DNA from: Ancrocorticia sp039812645
Lineage (GTDB): Bacteria; Actinomycetota; Actinomycetes; Actinomycetales; Actinomycetaceae
Assembly (NCBI GenBank): GCA_039812645.1
Contig: JBDIAV010000004.1
Location: 29,876-93,875, forward strand
Length of the DNA: 64,000 bases
Direction of reading: 5' to 3'
Part shown: piece by piece, positions 17,813-26,732 of the stretch
Layout of the letters: every line of letters starts with the position of its first letter
Position numbering within the stretch: the stretch's first letter is position 1
Program-made: the position numbers and the translations under genes
The notes under the pieces: model-generated
The model's database searches: none
Told to the model about the DNA's origin: nothing
The model's input: only the letters and a program-made list of their open reading frames with translations

Positions 17813-19507
17813 ATGCGAACAACAAAGCATATTCGTAGGGCGGGTATGGCCTTGATGGCTGTTGCTGCCCTTGCGCTGAGCGGATGCTCAAATAGTAGCG
17901 ACGGCAATTCAGACGGCGCTTCGTCCACCTCGCAGGAGCTACCCGGCTCGGATTACGCTAAGGCGGATCGTGATGCTGTGCAGGATGGCGGTACTCTCCG
18001 CCTGGCTATCACCGCTATTCCGACCAGCTGGAACGGTGACAGTGCTCTCGGCAACAATGTTGATCTCAACACCTTTATGGCTCCCTACATCCGTCCCCTT
18101 AATTGGATCTACGGAGAGGACGCTTCCTTCGAGCCGAACCCGGCTTATGTCACGGACTACACCATGTCCGACGATGGCTTGGACCTGACGATCAACCTCA
18201 ACGAGAAGGCTGTGTGGAACGACGGTACACCGATCACCGTTGATGACTACATTGCGACGTGGAAGGCCAGCAACGGCACCCAGGAGGGCTACGAGGCTGC
18301 TTCCACCGATGGCTGGACCCAGATCTCCAGCATTGAGGCTGGTGACTCTGAGTTCCAGGTAAAGGTGAAGTTCTCCGAGGCTTATCCCGATTGGTCTGCC
18401 AACTTCTCCACTGTCTCTCACGCAGCTGGCCTTGCAGATGCCAAGACCTTCAATGAGGGTTGGAGCGATGGAATGGCGGTTGTGGACTGGTTCACTGGTC
18501 CGTTCAAGGTAACCGACATTGATCAGTCAGCCAAGCTTGTCACACTGGAGAAGAACCCGAACTGGTGGGGCGACGAGCCTAAGCTGGACAAGGTCACCTT
18601 CAAGGCACTTGAGACTGCGGCGATGGCACAGGCCTTTGCCAATAACGAGCTCGATGTTGTCGACATGATCATTGATGCCGATACGTACCAGCTCGTTCAG
18701 AAGCGCTCCGACGCGAAGCTCTACATGTCGACCTCCGTGCAGTGGCGCCATTTCACCTTCAATTCTCGCGCGGGTGCGCTGAGTGACAAGGCGCTGCGAC
18801 AAGCCATCCAGAAGGGCATCAACACCGCTGATATTACGGCGTCTGACCTTGCTGGTTTGCCGACCGCCGAGATGGATATGCACCTTGGTAACCACTTCTT
18901 CATGCCAAACCAGGAAGGCTATGAAGATAATGCTCCTGCTTTTGATTTAGAAGGCGCCAAGAAGGATATCGAAGCTCTCGGTTACACCATGAACGAGACC
19001 TCCGGCTACTACGAGAAGGACGGCAAGGAGCTTGCCTTCAAGTACCTTCGCCTGCCTGATACCCCGACCTCCGCTAACGAGGGAGCAATGCTTCAGAACC
19101 AGATGAAGGACCTCGGCGTGAAGATCACATTCGATGACACTACGTCTGAGGACTTCTTCACCCGCATCACCGCTGGTGAGTTCGAGATCGTTTCCTTCTC
19201 TTGGCAGGGTACTCCGTACGCCATGGCCAACGTTGGTCAGATTTACGGCACTCCTGGTAGCAACTCCAACTTCTCCGGTGTCTCTGACCCCGAGATTGAT
19301 GAGTACATTAAGAAGATTGCTACTGAGACTGATCGCGACGAGCGGATCAAGTTGACCAACGAAGTGGATAAGGTCATTTGGGACAACGTCATGACCCTTC
19401 CGTTGTACTACCGCGCGAACATCACCGCTGTTCCGGCGAACCTTGTGAACTACGGCGCCACCGCGTTTGAGTCGTTCCCGGCTGAGAACATCGGCTTCGC
19501 CAAGTAA
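17813..19507 (+). CDS. ABC transporter substrate-binding lipoprotein, family 5
   Basis: A 564-residue extracellular solute-binding lipoprotein of the oligopeptide (SBP family 5) type. The N-terminus is a basic region, a hydrophobic core and a lipobox L-S-G-C with Cys25. A Ser/Asp/Gly linker follows, then a domain with the family motif T-L-R-L-A-I-T and a large Venus-flytrap body. I start at the ATG preceded by GGAGGG 9 nt upstream rather than the ATG nine codons earlier. It follows the ATPase after 152 bp, so it can be expressed at a higher level than the rest, and ends at a strong terminator. Peptides are the likely substrates, but nickel, sugars or siderophores occur in this family. Confidence 0.93.
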   Translation: MRTTKHIRRAGMALMAVAALALSGCSNSSDGNSDGASSTSQELPGSDYAKADRDAVQDGGTLRLAITAIPTSWNGDSALGNNVDLNTFMAPYIRPLNWIYGEDASFEPNPAYVTDYTMSDDGLDLTINLNEKAVWNDGTPITVDDYIATWKASNGTQEGYEAASTDGWTQISSIEAGDSEFQVKVKFSEAYPDWSANFSTVSHAAGLADAKTFNEGWSDGMAVVDWFTGPFKVTDIDQSAKLVTLEKNPNWWGDEPKLDKVTFKALETAAMAQAFANNELDVVDMIIDADTYQLVQKRSDAKLYMSTSVQWRHFTFNSRAGALSDKALRQAIQKGINTADITASDLAGLPTAEMDMHLGNHFFMPNQEGYEDNAPAFDLEGAKKDIEALGYTMNETSGYYEKDGKELAFKYLRLPDTPTSANEGAMLQNQMKDLGVKITFDDTTSEDFFTRITAGEFEIVSFSWQGTPYAMANVGQIYGTPGSNSNFSGVSDPEIDEYIKKIATETDRDERIKLTNEVDKVIWDNVMTLPLYYRANITAVPANLVNYGATAFESFPAENIGFAK

Positions 19508-19543
19508 TAACGGTTGCCTCCCACAAAAGTGGTTAGCAAACTG

Positions 19544-19585
19544 AGGAGGGGTGAACTCGGCTCGAAAGCCGAGTTCACCCCTCCT
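19544..19585. terminator. Terminator of the ABC importer operon
   Basis: A perfect 19-bp inverted repeat (19544-19562 with 19567-19585) with a CGAA loop, ending in TTTG. It is 36 bp past the binding-protein stop and 20 bp before the end of the convergent PH-like gene, so it may serve both. Confidence 0.88.
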
Positions 19586-19605
19586 TTGCGCCTGTGGGCA
19601 GCTAG

Positions 19606-20202
19606 CTAGAATGCCACAAGTATGGCGGCGAGAGCCGTCAACACGGCGATTGCGCCCAAAGGAATGAGATGTACCGTCATCACGGTAATATTTTTGTCTG
19701 TTCCACCAGGCCTTTCGGCTCGCAACTCTTCCATGCGCATCTCAATGATGGTCGCGGCCCTGCCCGCCGTCACTTTGAGATTCTCAATCCCTGAATGCTC
19801 ATCCCACACGACTGCCTTTTCTACACGTGGTTTCGAGAATGAGTCGCTTACTCCAGCTCGTCCCGGGATTGCCCACACGTGGATGGGTTTATGCTCTTGC
19901 GGCGTCACCTGCAACCCCCATTTACCCGAGGTAGATTCCACTGCTTCCCATGGAACTGTGAAAGTGCGTGACGGATTGATAATGGTGACGCCTTCATCGT
20001 TCAAAATGACCCGGGGATTCCAGTAGCACAACCAACCAACCAGGGCGAGAATGGCTGCGACGAGAGCTGTTGCAACAAATGCACGGACACCGTAGCCGAA
20101 GCTGCTGATGATCGCGACCCCGGCGAGTACCCATAGAAGATACGCGTAAAGGCGTGTTGCGGGGCCTCGGAGGATGTAGGTGGCAGTGTTCATGACTCCC
20201 AT
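19606..20202 (-). CDS. PH-like (bacterial pleckstrin-homology type) membrane protein
   Basis: A 198-residue membrane protein with two adjacent N-terminal hydrophobic segments (about 13-55), a soluble middle with the strand pattern N-P-R-V-I-L-N-D-E-G-V-T-I and V-P-W-E-A-V-E, typical of bacterial PH-like domains of actinobacteria, and a final membrane segment (about 175-198). Its function is unknown. The start is uncertain: the ATG at 20202 has GGAG 7 nt upstream, another ATG lies three codons later, and a GTG at 20253 would add 17 residues of unlikely basic sequence. It follows the DUF4143 ATPase gene on the same strand. Confidence 0.75.
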   Translation of the reverse strand: MGVMNTATYILRGPATRLYAYLLWVLAGVAIISSFGYGVRAFVATALVAAILALVGWLCYWNPRVILNDEGVTIINPSRTFTVPWEAVESTSGKWGLQVTPQEHKPIHVWAIPGRAGVSDSFSKPRVEKAVVWDEHSGIENLKVTAGRAATIIEMRMEELRAERPGGTDKNITVMTVHLIPLGAIAVLTALAAILVAF

Positions 20203-20262
20203 TCTCGCACTCCGGCGGGTCCTCCTTTCGCGACCAAGTAACGCATGGCTCACACCGCGAAA

Positions 20263-21528
20263 CTACTGAGCGCCGGACTCCCACAGTGCGGCGATTGGTA
20301 CGGCGATGTTCTTGGGGCCAAATGCCAGAGTCTCGGTTCCCGTGTACAGTACGACGCCAGCCACGAGATCGTCACCCAGCCGGGTGGCCAGATGATTGAT
20401 GCCGCGGAAATCGTCGGGGTGGACCGTCGATGAAGCCTTGATGTCAAAGGCGACGACCCCTCCACGCCGGTCCTCCAGAACGATGTCTACCTCCACCTTG
20501 TCCTTGGTTCGATAGTGGAACATCTCCGCGCGCGTCTGCGACCACGTGAGCTGGCGAGCCAGTTCCATCGAGACAAAGCTTTCAAGAATGCCGCCAAAAG
20601 GTGAATCCGGCCTGGCAAGACCACGTATATCCTGCCCCAAGAGGTTTGCCGCGATTCCGGAATCAACGAAACATACCTTGGGAGTGGATGTCGCCCGAGA
20701 ACTTAGATTGCGCGACCATGCAGGAACGCGCTTGATGAGGAACACTTCCTCCAAGAGGCCGAGATAACGATCAATTGTTGGTCTCGTTAACCCCAGATCG
20801 CCAGTTAGGGAACCTGGTACCAACAGCCCACCGGTCTGCGCCGCTAGAAGGCGAACAAGGGTACGCATCTGAGGGCCACGTTCAATCTCCGACAGCTGGA
20901 TGACGTCCCGGTTGATGATGTCCGATATGTAGTTGTCGAAGAACGCCTCACGGCGGCGGCCCCGCCTTGCGACAGCCTCGGGAAACCCGCCTCGTATGAC
21001 CCGATCAATGTATCCATGCCGGTCCTCAGTGCTGCGATGCCGAAATTTGGGACCAAGCTCAAAAATGGCATCAATGAATCCGTCACTGGTCCCGTCAATT
21101 TCTCCCTGCGAAAGCGGCCAGAGTTCTATCGTCTCCGCTCTTCCAGGTAGAAGGTCTGGGACTCCTCGCATTCCCAGTAGGCGAGCGGAGCCCGTCAACA
21201 AGAACTGTCCGGGGCGCTGGTCCTCGTCTACGACGCTCTTGATCGCGAGAAGTAGCTCCGGAACGCGCTGAATCTCGTCAATAACGAGCATTCCTGATTC
21301 CCTCACGAAGGTTTCTGGATCGAACTCGGCCGCTTGCCTAACAGCTGCTTGGTCCAGATCGCGCAGGATAGCGTCCTGACCTGATGTCACTTGACGAACC
21401 AAAGTACTCTTCCCACACTGGCGCGCTCCGACAATCAGCACAACACGCGTGTCTTCCAAAGCCTCTTCTATCGCATTCTGACTGTGGCGTGGGAGAAACC
21501 TTCCGAGGGGAGTTTGTGTAGCATTCAT
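20263..21528 (-). CDS. AAA ATPase with C-terminal DUF4143 domain
   Basis: A 421-residue protein with an AAA_14 ATPase domain (Walker A G-A-R-Q-C-G-K-S-T near residue 33, Walker B L-V-I-D-E-I-Q near residue 82, sensor L-L-T-G-S-A-R near residue 112) and a C-terminal DUF4143 region from about 200 to 390 that includes a winged-helix-like part and a PDDEXK-like core (D-K-V-E-V-D-I-V-L and F-D-I-K-A-S). Such proteins are common in archaea and bacteria, often horizontally acquired, and their biological role is not settled. A GATAAT hexamer 6 nt before the ATG suggests a leaderless transcript, and four 23-bp-spaced repeats lie over and upstream of its -35 region. Confidence 0.9.
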   Translation of the reverse strand: MNATQTPLGRFLPRHSQNAIEEALEDTRVVLIVGARQCGKSTLVRQVTSGQDAILRDLDQAAVRQAAEFDPETFVRESGMLVIDEIQRVPELLLAIKSVVDEDQRPGQFLLTGSARLLGMRGVPDLLPGRAETIELWPLSQGEIDGTSDGFIDAIFELGPKFRHRSTEDRHGYIDRVIRGGFPEAVARRGRRREAFFDNYISDIINRDVIQLSEIERGPQMRTLVRLLAAQTGGLLVPGSLTGDLGLTRPTIDRYLGLLEEVFLIKRVPAWSRNLSSRATSTPKVCFVDSGIAANLLGQDIRGLARPDSPFGGILESFVSMELARQLTWSQTRAEMFHYRTKDKVEVDIVLEDRRGGVVAFDIKASSTVHPDDFRGINHLATRLGDDLVAGVVLYTGTETLAFGPKNIAVPIAALWESGAQ

Positions 21529-21534
21529 AAGGAA

Positions 21535-21540
21535 ATTATC
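21535..21540 (-). promoter_or_regulatory. -10 element for leaderless DUF4143 ATPase transcript
   Basis: GATAAT on the minus strand, 6 nt before the ATG. The first of the 23-bp repeats begins 12 bp further upstream, where the -35 contact would fall. Confidence 0.45.
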
Positions 21541-21551
21541 GCATCGATATT

Positions 21552-21643
21552 CGTTTGGTCGCTCGGTTGCTTTTCATTTAGTCGCTAGTTACGTGAGCGT
21601 TTGGTCGCTAGGCTTCCTTTCGTTTGGTCGCTATTCATCCACG
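21552..21643. repeat. Four tandem 23-bp iterons upstream of the DUF4143 gene
   Basis: Four copies of CGTTTGGTCGCT (the second reads CATTTAGTCGCT) start at 21552, 21575, 21598 and 21621, exactly 23 bp apart, with variable 11-bp spacers. The conserved cores and variable spacers look like an array of binding sites for one protein on the same DNA face. It lies within the promoter of the DUF4143 gene and some 310-400 bp upstream of typA. Confidence 0.75.
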
Positions 21644-21695
21644 TGCATTCACTCCGTCAGCACGAACCTGCGGAACCCTGAACTTACGGATTCAT

Positions 21696-21768
21696 TTCCT
21701 GTGTGGCCTCGAGAGCGATGTCTCACGCCGAATACGGCATGGTGTGTCGCTGAGAGGCCACACAGGAA
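21696..21768. repeat. Long inverted repeat in the typA upstream region
   Basis: Arms 21696-21710 and 21754-21768 are perfect 15-bp complements. Inside, AGCGA (21714-21718) pairs with TCGCT (21747-21751), and a small GCCG-AATA-CGGC hairpin sits at the tip. The whole 73-nt element could fold as one long stem, but has no T-run. It could be a structured 5' leader of typA, a terminator or an insertion scar. The rest of the 422-bp spacer holds the 23-bp iterons and no gene. Confidence 0.6.
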
Positions 21769-21950
21769 TTGGAACTCTCGTTCATCCCGTGCAATTGTCG
21801 CATCTCACGCTTTCCGGAGGTTCTCCGAGGCCCGCCACGCGCGTAAACTTGCCACTTGCGGCGCATGAGCGCCCGTGCAAAGGAGCGCCTCAGGACAGTT
21901 TGCGCTTGGATTGCGCTTGCGTGGGGTGCGAGACCCCTAGGAATTCATCT

Positions 21951-23858
21951 GTGAGCACCCGCAAAGATCTACGTAACGTCGCAATCGTCGCCCATGTTGA
22001 CCATGGAAAGACGACCCTCGTTGATGCCATGCTGTGGCAGGGAGGGGCCTTCGGCGAGCGCGCTACCGTGGAGAAGACGGGCGAGCGAGTCATGGATTCG
22101 GGCGATCTGGAGCGCGAGAAGGGCATCACCATTCTCGCCAAGAACACCGCGATCCGTTACATGGGCCCCTCGGCCGCTAAGTTCGGCGCACCCGACGGCG
22201 TGACGATCAACGTTATCGATACCCCTGGTCACGCCGATTTCGGTGGCGAGGTCGAGCGCGGTCTCTCGATGGTCGACGGCGTCGTGCTGCTCGTGGACGC
22301 CTCCGAGGGCCCACTCCCGCAGACCCGCTTCGTGCTGCGCAAGGCGCTTGAAGCTGGCCTGCCCGTTATCACCGTGGTCAACAAGGTGGACCGCCCGGAT
22401 GCCCGCATCGACGAGGTCGTCAACGAGGCGCAGGACCTGCTGCTTTCCCTCTTCTCCGATTTGGATGATCAGGACGACGACGTCCTGGACAAGCTTCTCG
22501 AGATCCCCATCATTTTCTGTGCTGCCAAGGCTGGTTACGCCGATACCGTGCGTCCAGACGACGGTGAACTGCCCGCCAACCAGAACCTCGAACCTCTCTT
22601 CGAGGCTATCCTTCACTACATCCCGGCGCCCGAGTATGACGAGGACGCCCCGCTGGTTGCTCAGGTGACGAACCTTGACGCCTCGCCGTTCCTTGGCCGC
22701 CTCGCGTTGACGCGCGTCTACTCGGGCGAGCTGAAGAAGGGCGCCTGGGTGGGCTGGCACCGTAACGATGGCACTGTCACTAAGGTGCACATCTCCGAGC
22801 TGCTCGCCACCAAGGGCCTGGAGCGCGTTCCTGCGGAGACCGCGCATGCGGGTGACATTGTCGCAGTCGCCGGAATCCCGGAGATCACCATCGGTGATTC
22901 ACTTGTGGATCCCGAGGATCCGCGCCCGCTCGATCCGATTCACGTGGATGACCCGGCTATCTCGATGACCATCGGCATCAACACGTCGCCTCTCGCAGGC
23001 AAGGTGAAGGGCCACAAGCTGACCGCCCGCCAAGTGAAGGATCGCCTGGATGCCGAGCTGATCGGCAACGTCTCTATCCGTGTGCTGCCCACTGACCGTC
23101 CCGACCAGTGGGAAGTCCAGGACCGCGGCGAGCTCGCGCTGGCCATCCTGGTGGAGCAGATGCGCCGTGAGGGCTTCGAGCTGACTGTTGGCAAACCGCA
23201 GGTTGTCACCAAGGAGATTGACGGCAAGCGCCACGAGCCGATCGAGCGCACTACCATTGACGTGCCGGAAGAATTCCTCGGCGCCGTCACCCAGCTGATG
23301 GCCGCCCGCAAGGGCCGCATGGAGACCATGGCAAACCACGGCTCAGGCTGGGTGCGCATGGAGTTCATCGTGCCCTCGCGCGGCATGATCGGCTTCCGTT
23401 CGCAGTTCCTTACCCAGACGCGCGGCACCGGCATTGCCTCCTCCATCGGTGAGGGCTACGCCCCGTGGATGGGCGAGATCACCTCGCGCGCCACCGGCTC
23501 GCTGGTGTCTGATCGCCAGGGCCAAGTCACGGCGTTTGCTCTACAGCGCCTGGAGGATCGTGGAACATTCTTCGTCGAGCCCGGTGCTGAAGTGTACGAG
23601 GGCCAGGTCGTGGGCGAGAACCCGCGTGACGAGGATATGGACGTTAACGTGGTGCGCGCCAAGGAAATGACGAACATGCGCTCGGCTACCGCGGACGTTT
23701 TTGAGCAGCTCAAGGCGCCGCGCAAGCTCACCCTTGAGGAGTCCATCGAGTTCGCTGCCGAGGATGAGTGCATCGAGGTTACCCCCGAAGCGGTGCGTAT
23801 CCGCAAGCTCATCCTTAACCAGGTAGAGCGTTACCGCGCAGCCCGCGCTAAGAAGTAA
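21951..23858 (+). CDS. typA: Ribosome-associated translational GTPase TypA/BipA
   Basis: A 635-residue translation-factor GTPase that assists 50S assembly and stress growth in studied bacteria. G1 A-H-V-D-H-G-K-T-T is at residues 13-21, the switch region R-E-K-G-I-T-I at about 60, G3 D-T-P-G-H-A-D at about 87, and G4 N-K-V-D at about 144. The EF-G-like C-terminal domain and the BipA-specific tail with R-K-L-I-L-N follow. The start is the GTG just before the conserved T-R-K-D-L-R-N-V-A-I, with AGGA 8 nt upstream; the longer upstream frame is intergenic. The next gene begins 10 bp after the stop. Confidence 0.97.
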   Translation: MSTRKDLRNVAIVAHVDHGKTTLVDAMLWQGGAFGERATVEKTGERVMDSGDLEREKGITILAKNTAIRYMGPSAAKFGAPDGVTINVIDTPGHADFGGEVERGLSMVDGVVLLVDASEGPLPQTRFVLRKALEAGLPVITVVNKVDRPDARIDEVVNEAQDLLLSLFSDLDDQDDDVLDKLLEIPIIFCAAKAGYADTVRPDDGELPANQNLEPLFEAILHYIPAPEYDEDAPLVAQVTNLDASPFLGRLALTRVYSGELKKGAWVGWHRNDGTVTKVHISELLATKGLERVPAETAHAGDIVAVAGIPEITIGDSLVDPEDPRPLDPIHVDDPAISMTIGINTSPLAGKVKGHKLTARQVKDRLDAELIGNVSIRVLPTDRPDQWEVQDRGELALAILVEQMRREGFELTVGKPQVVTKEIDGKRHEPIERTTIDVPEEFLGAVTQLMAARKGRMETMANHGSGWVRMEFIVPSRGMIGFRSQFLTQTRGTGIASSIGEGYAPWMGEITSRATGSLVSDRQGQVTAFALQRLEDRGTFFVEPGAEVYEGQVVGENPRDEDMDVNVVRAKEMTNMRSATADVFEQLKAPRKLTLEESIEFAAEDECIEVTPEAVRIRKLILNQVERYRAARAKK

Positions 23859-23868
23859 ACTTCTGGCC

Positions 23869-24222
23869 ATGCGATTGCTTCACGTCCTTCTCGGTGTGGT
23901 GGCGGGGCTCCTGGTAGGAGCTCTGGGCTGCGTCGTATACCCAGGGCCGGTTGACCTGCCCTGGGTAGGCCTGGTGCTTGCCGCCGCACTCGTGGGATCC
24001 GGAGCATGGTTCCTTCTCGAATGGGGGAAGCACACCGCGTGGTTCGGTTATGCGGTGGGCGTGACGGTCGTGACCTTTTACTTGCTCTCGGCCCCTCCCG
24101 CTAATGACACCGTGATGTCCGTATACATGTGGGCATCGCAGGCTTGGCTTATTGCTGCACCTTTGTGCGCGCTTATACCTGCCGCATTCGTGCGGCGTCC
24201 GGGACGAAGCGCACGTAAGTAA
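23869..24222 (+). CDS. Small four-helix membrane protein (DUF6113-like)
   Basis: A 117-residue hydrophobic protein with four predicted membrane segments (about 5-25, 33-50, 57-78 and 85-107) joined by very short loops, ending in a basic tail R-R-P-G-R-S-A-R-K. A conserved Y-P-G-P-V-D-L-P-W-G/V-like loop after helix 1 resembles small actinobacterial membrane proteins named DUF6113. Function is unknown. It lies 10 bp after typA on the same strand and is likely co-transcribed with it. Confidence 0.7.
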   Translation: MRLLHVLLGVVAGLLVGALGCVVYPGPVDLPWVGLVLAAALVGSGAWFLLEWGKHTAWFGYAVGVTVVTFYLLSAPPANDTVMSVYMWASQAWLIAAPLCALIPAAFVRRPGRSARK

Positions 24223-24267
24223 GGCAGTGGCGAGCTGCTGCGGCTCTGCGGCCTGCGAGGGACAGGG

Positions 24268-24380
24268 GTAGTGGCTATGAGGCGGTGCTTGTCGCCTCTA
24301 TTGGCGCTGCCACCGCTGTGATAGCCACTACGCCGACCTGAGAACTGTATGAGTTCGGACTCTTTCGGGGTAGCCACTAC
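24268..24380. repeat. Nested inverted repeats upstream of the VanW gene
   Basis: GTAGTGGCTAT at 24268-24278 is complementary to ATAGCCACTAC at 24321-24331. A further copy, GTAGCCACTAC, lies at 24370-24380, so the left arm could pair with either of two right arms. The loop of the first pairing contains another stem, AGGCG with CGCCT. The element is in the 268-bp spacer between the small membrane protein and the VanW gene. Confidence 0.55.
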
Positions 24381-24490
24381 CCGGGCGCGAGGTGGGCAAC
24401 CCCACGTGTGGCGTGTGCGGTGTGCCGCGGCTTGTAGTCACCTCGCGCCGATAGAATTGTGAGCACTTATCCAGGAACGGAAGGGTTACC

Positions 24491-26308
24491 GTGTCGCAAG
24501 ATCCAACAGGTTCGCAGGACGCAGCTCCTAACGAGTTGCCCGAGAACGTGAACGGTGGCGAGGGTGCCGTGACGCAGCCCGTCGCCGCAGAGGCTGCTGA
24601 GCCTGTCGCCGCAGCCGAGCCTGAGAAGAAGCGCCGCAAGCGTTGGCCTTGGATCACCGCGGGTGTGGTGGCCGTCGTCGCCGGTGCATATGTGGGTGCA
24701 GCGTACTACTTCGCGGATCGCGTGCCAGCCGGGACAACGATGGCTGGAGTCGAACTCGGCGGCCTGGATCGCCCGAGCGCCATGTCGAAGCTCAAGTCGG
24801 GTGTCGCGGAACTGGTGAGCGCTCCAATCAGTGTGGTGTCCTCATCCGACGAACAGGCCCGCACAATCAATCCCGCAGATTACGCGCTGGCTATTGATGA
24901 AGAAGCCTCGGTTGACTCCGTGGTCGGTTTCTCGCTCGATCCAACACGCCTGTGGGCGCATCTTGTTGGTGGTAAGGACGTTGATCCGGTCCTCACATAT
25001 GACAAACAGCAGCTCGCCGATGTTGTGAAAAACCTGGCTACGCAGTCCGATGTTGCACCGGTTAACGCTGCGCTCGCCTACAAGGACACCACTCCCACGG
25101 TGACACCGAGTACGCAGGGGTCAAAGCTCAAGGTGGATGAGGCCAGGGAGATTCTCTCCACCCAGGTCTTCTCGCTGGAGCAGCCCATCGCACTTCCCAT
25201 TGAGGATGTCGAACCGGCCATTACGACCGAGGCGGCGGAGAAAGTAAAGACGGATATTGCTGAACCGTTCGTTTCTGACAAGCTGACCGTCAAGGTTGAA
25301 GGCCACGCTGTTGACCTCACTCCCGAGCAGTTGGCGGCAGCAACCACCTTTGCCGAGAAGGATGGCAAGCTTGCCCTCAACGTGGATGGAACCAAGCTTG
25401 GGGACATCGTTCGCGCCGCCGCTCCGGACGTCCTCAAGCCCGGCGTTGACGCTCAGATCACCATCGTTGATCACACGACGCCCACCATCACTCCCTCTGA
25501 GGACGGAATCGGGATCGACGACGCCGCACTCGCAGCGAGCATCGCTGAGCAGGGAACTGGTGAAGACCGGACCATTGAGGTCACCCCAACCGCCGTACCG
25601 GCAGCATTCACCACCGCCGATGCTGAAGCACTTGGTGTTAAAGAAGTAGTCTCTGAGATCGAGACGCCTTACACCGATGACCCGGTCCGCACCACCAATC
25701 TGATTGTGGGCACCGAAAAGATCACGAACACGCTGGTCAAGCCGGGGGATACATTCTCTCTTCTCACCGCGCTCGGCCCCATTGACGCGGAGCATGGCTT
25801 CGTGGATTCGGGTGTTGTAGCGAATGGATTCAACAGCACCGCGATGGGTGGCGGCCTTTCGCAGCTGTCGACCAACACCTTCAACATCGGATACCTCGCT
25901 GGCTTCACCGATGTCGAGCACACGCCGCACACTAAGTACTTCGACCGTTACCCGATGGGCCGCGAGGCCACACTGTGGGAGGACACCATCGACATGCGGT
26001 GGACTAATAACACGCCTTATGGTGCTGTGATTGACACCTGGGTGGGCGACGACGGCTACGTGCACTCCCAGCTGTGGTCCACCAAGTATTGGGACGTCGA
26101 AACCGATACTTCCGGTCCTTACGGCATTGTCCAGTCAACCACCAAAAACAATCCCTCCTGGGATTGTGAGCCTTCGGCCCCGGGTGGTCCTGGATTCAGC
26201 GTCACCGTGAGCCGTACGGTCTCCCATGACGGCGTGGCTAACGACGAAGAGTCCGGTAGTTACGAGTGGACATACGAACCGGTCTGGGGCGTTACCTGTA
26301 ACAAGTAG
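24491..26308 (+). CDS. VanW-family cell-wall protein
   Basis: A 605-residue exported wall protein. Residues 1-50 are acidic/Ala-rich cytoplasm, then K-K-R-R-K-R and a single membrane anchor (about 55-75). Outside are two or three PG_binding_4-like repeats (about 80-380) and a VanW domain (about 395-530) with motifs P-G-D-T-F-S, G-G-G-L-S-Q-L-S-T-N-T and F-D-R-Y-P-M-G-R-E-A-T. It ends with a tail containing Cys pairs. VanW proteins are widespread in Gram-positives and thought to act on or bind peptidoglycan; the exact role is unknown. The GTG start has GGAAGGG 6 nt upstream. Confidence 0.88.
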   Translation: MSQDPTGSQDAAPNELPENVNGGEGAVTQPVAAEAAEPVAAAEPEKKRRKRWPWITAGVVAVVAGAYVGAAYYFADRVPAGTTMAGVELGGLDRPSAMSKLKSGVAELVSAPISVVSSSDEQARTINPADYALAIDEEASVDSVVGFSLDPTRLWAHLVGGKDVDPVLTYDKQQLADVVKNLATQSDVAPVNAALAYKDTTPTVTPSTQGSKLKVDEAREILSTQVFSLEQPIALPIEDVEPAITTEAAEKVKTDIAEPFVSDKLTVKVEGHAVDLTPEQLAAATTFAEKDGKLALNVDGTKLGDIVRAAAPDVLKPGVDAQITIVDHTTPTITPSEDGIGIDDAALAASIAEQGTGEDRTIEVTPTAVPAAFTTADAEALGVKEVVSEIETPYTDDPVRTTNLIVGTEKITNTLVKPGDTFSLLTALGPIDAEHGFVDSGVVANGFNSTAMGGGLSQLSTNTFNIGYLAGFTDVEHTPHTKYFDRYPMGREATLWEDTIDMRWTNNTPYGAVIDTWVGDDGYVHSQLWSTKYWDVETDTSGPYGIVQSTTKNNPSWDCEPSAPGGPGFSVTVSRTVSHDGVANDEESGSYEWTYEPVWGVTCNK

Positions 26309-26403
26309 GGGCGTGAGACGAGCGCCATGCCGCACGCCGGTGCATGAGCTGCCCAAATCCCTCCATTTAGGGATAACGTATTGGTGAACAGAGAGGAAGT
26401 GCC

Positions 26404-26727
26404 ATGACCTACATCATCGCTCTGCCCTGCGTAGACGTGAAGGATCGCGCCTGCGTGGACGAGTGCCCAGTCGATTGCATCTACGAGGGCGATCGCACGT
26501 TGTACATTCATCCGGATGAGTGCGTGGATTGTGGCGCTTGTGAGCCAGTGTGCCCCGTTGAGGCGATCTACTACGAGGATGATGTTCCGGACGAGTGGAG
26601 CGTTTTCTACGATGTGAACGTGGACTTCTTCAAGGATCTCGGCTCCCCGGGCGGCGCTGCACGCACCGGCGCTACCGGCACGGATCACCCGTACGTCACC
26701 GCACTTCCTCCCCAGAGCGCAGAGTAA
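26404..26727 (+). CDS. fdxA: 7Fe-8S type ferredoxin
   Basis: A 107-residue ferredoxin of the actinobacterial FdxA type. The first cluster set is in C-V-D-E-C-P-V-D-C and the second is C-V-D-C-G-A-C-E-P-V-C-P, giving a 4Fe-4S cluster plus a probable 3Fe-4S or second 4Fe-4S cluster. The C-terminal tail (about residues 60-107) matches the family's extension. GAGAGGAAG precedes the ATG. It is 5 bp from dapC and the pair is a common actinobacterial neighbourhood, although the two proteins have no known shared pathway. Confidence 0.95.
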   Translation: MTYIIALPCVDVKDRACVDECPVDCIYEGDRTLYIHPDECVDCGACEPVCPVEAIYYEDDVPDEWSVFYDVNVDFFKDLGSPGGAARTGATGTDHPYVTALPPQSAE

Positions 26728-26732
26728 GCCGC

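Noticed and set aside
21552..21643. CRISPR array
   Set aside because: The 12-bp cores and 11-bp spacers are far too short and there are no cas genes. Operator-type iterons fit better.
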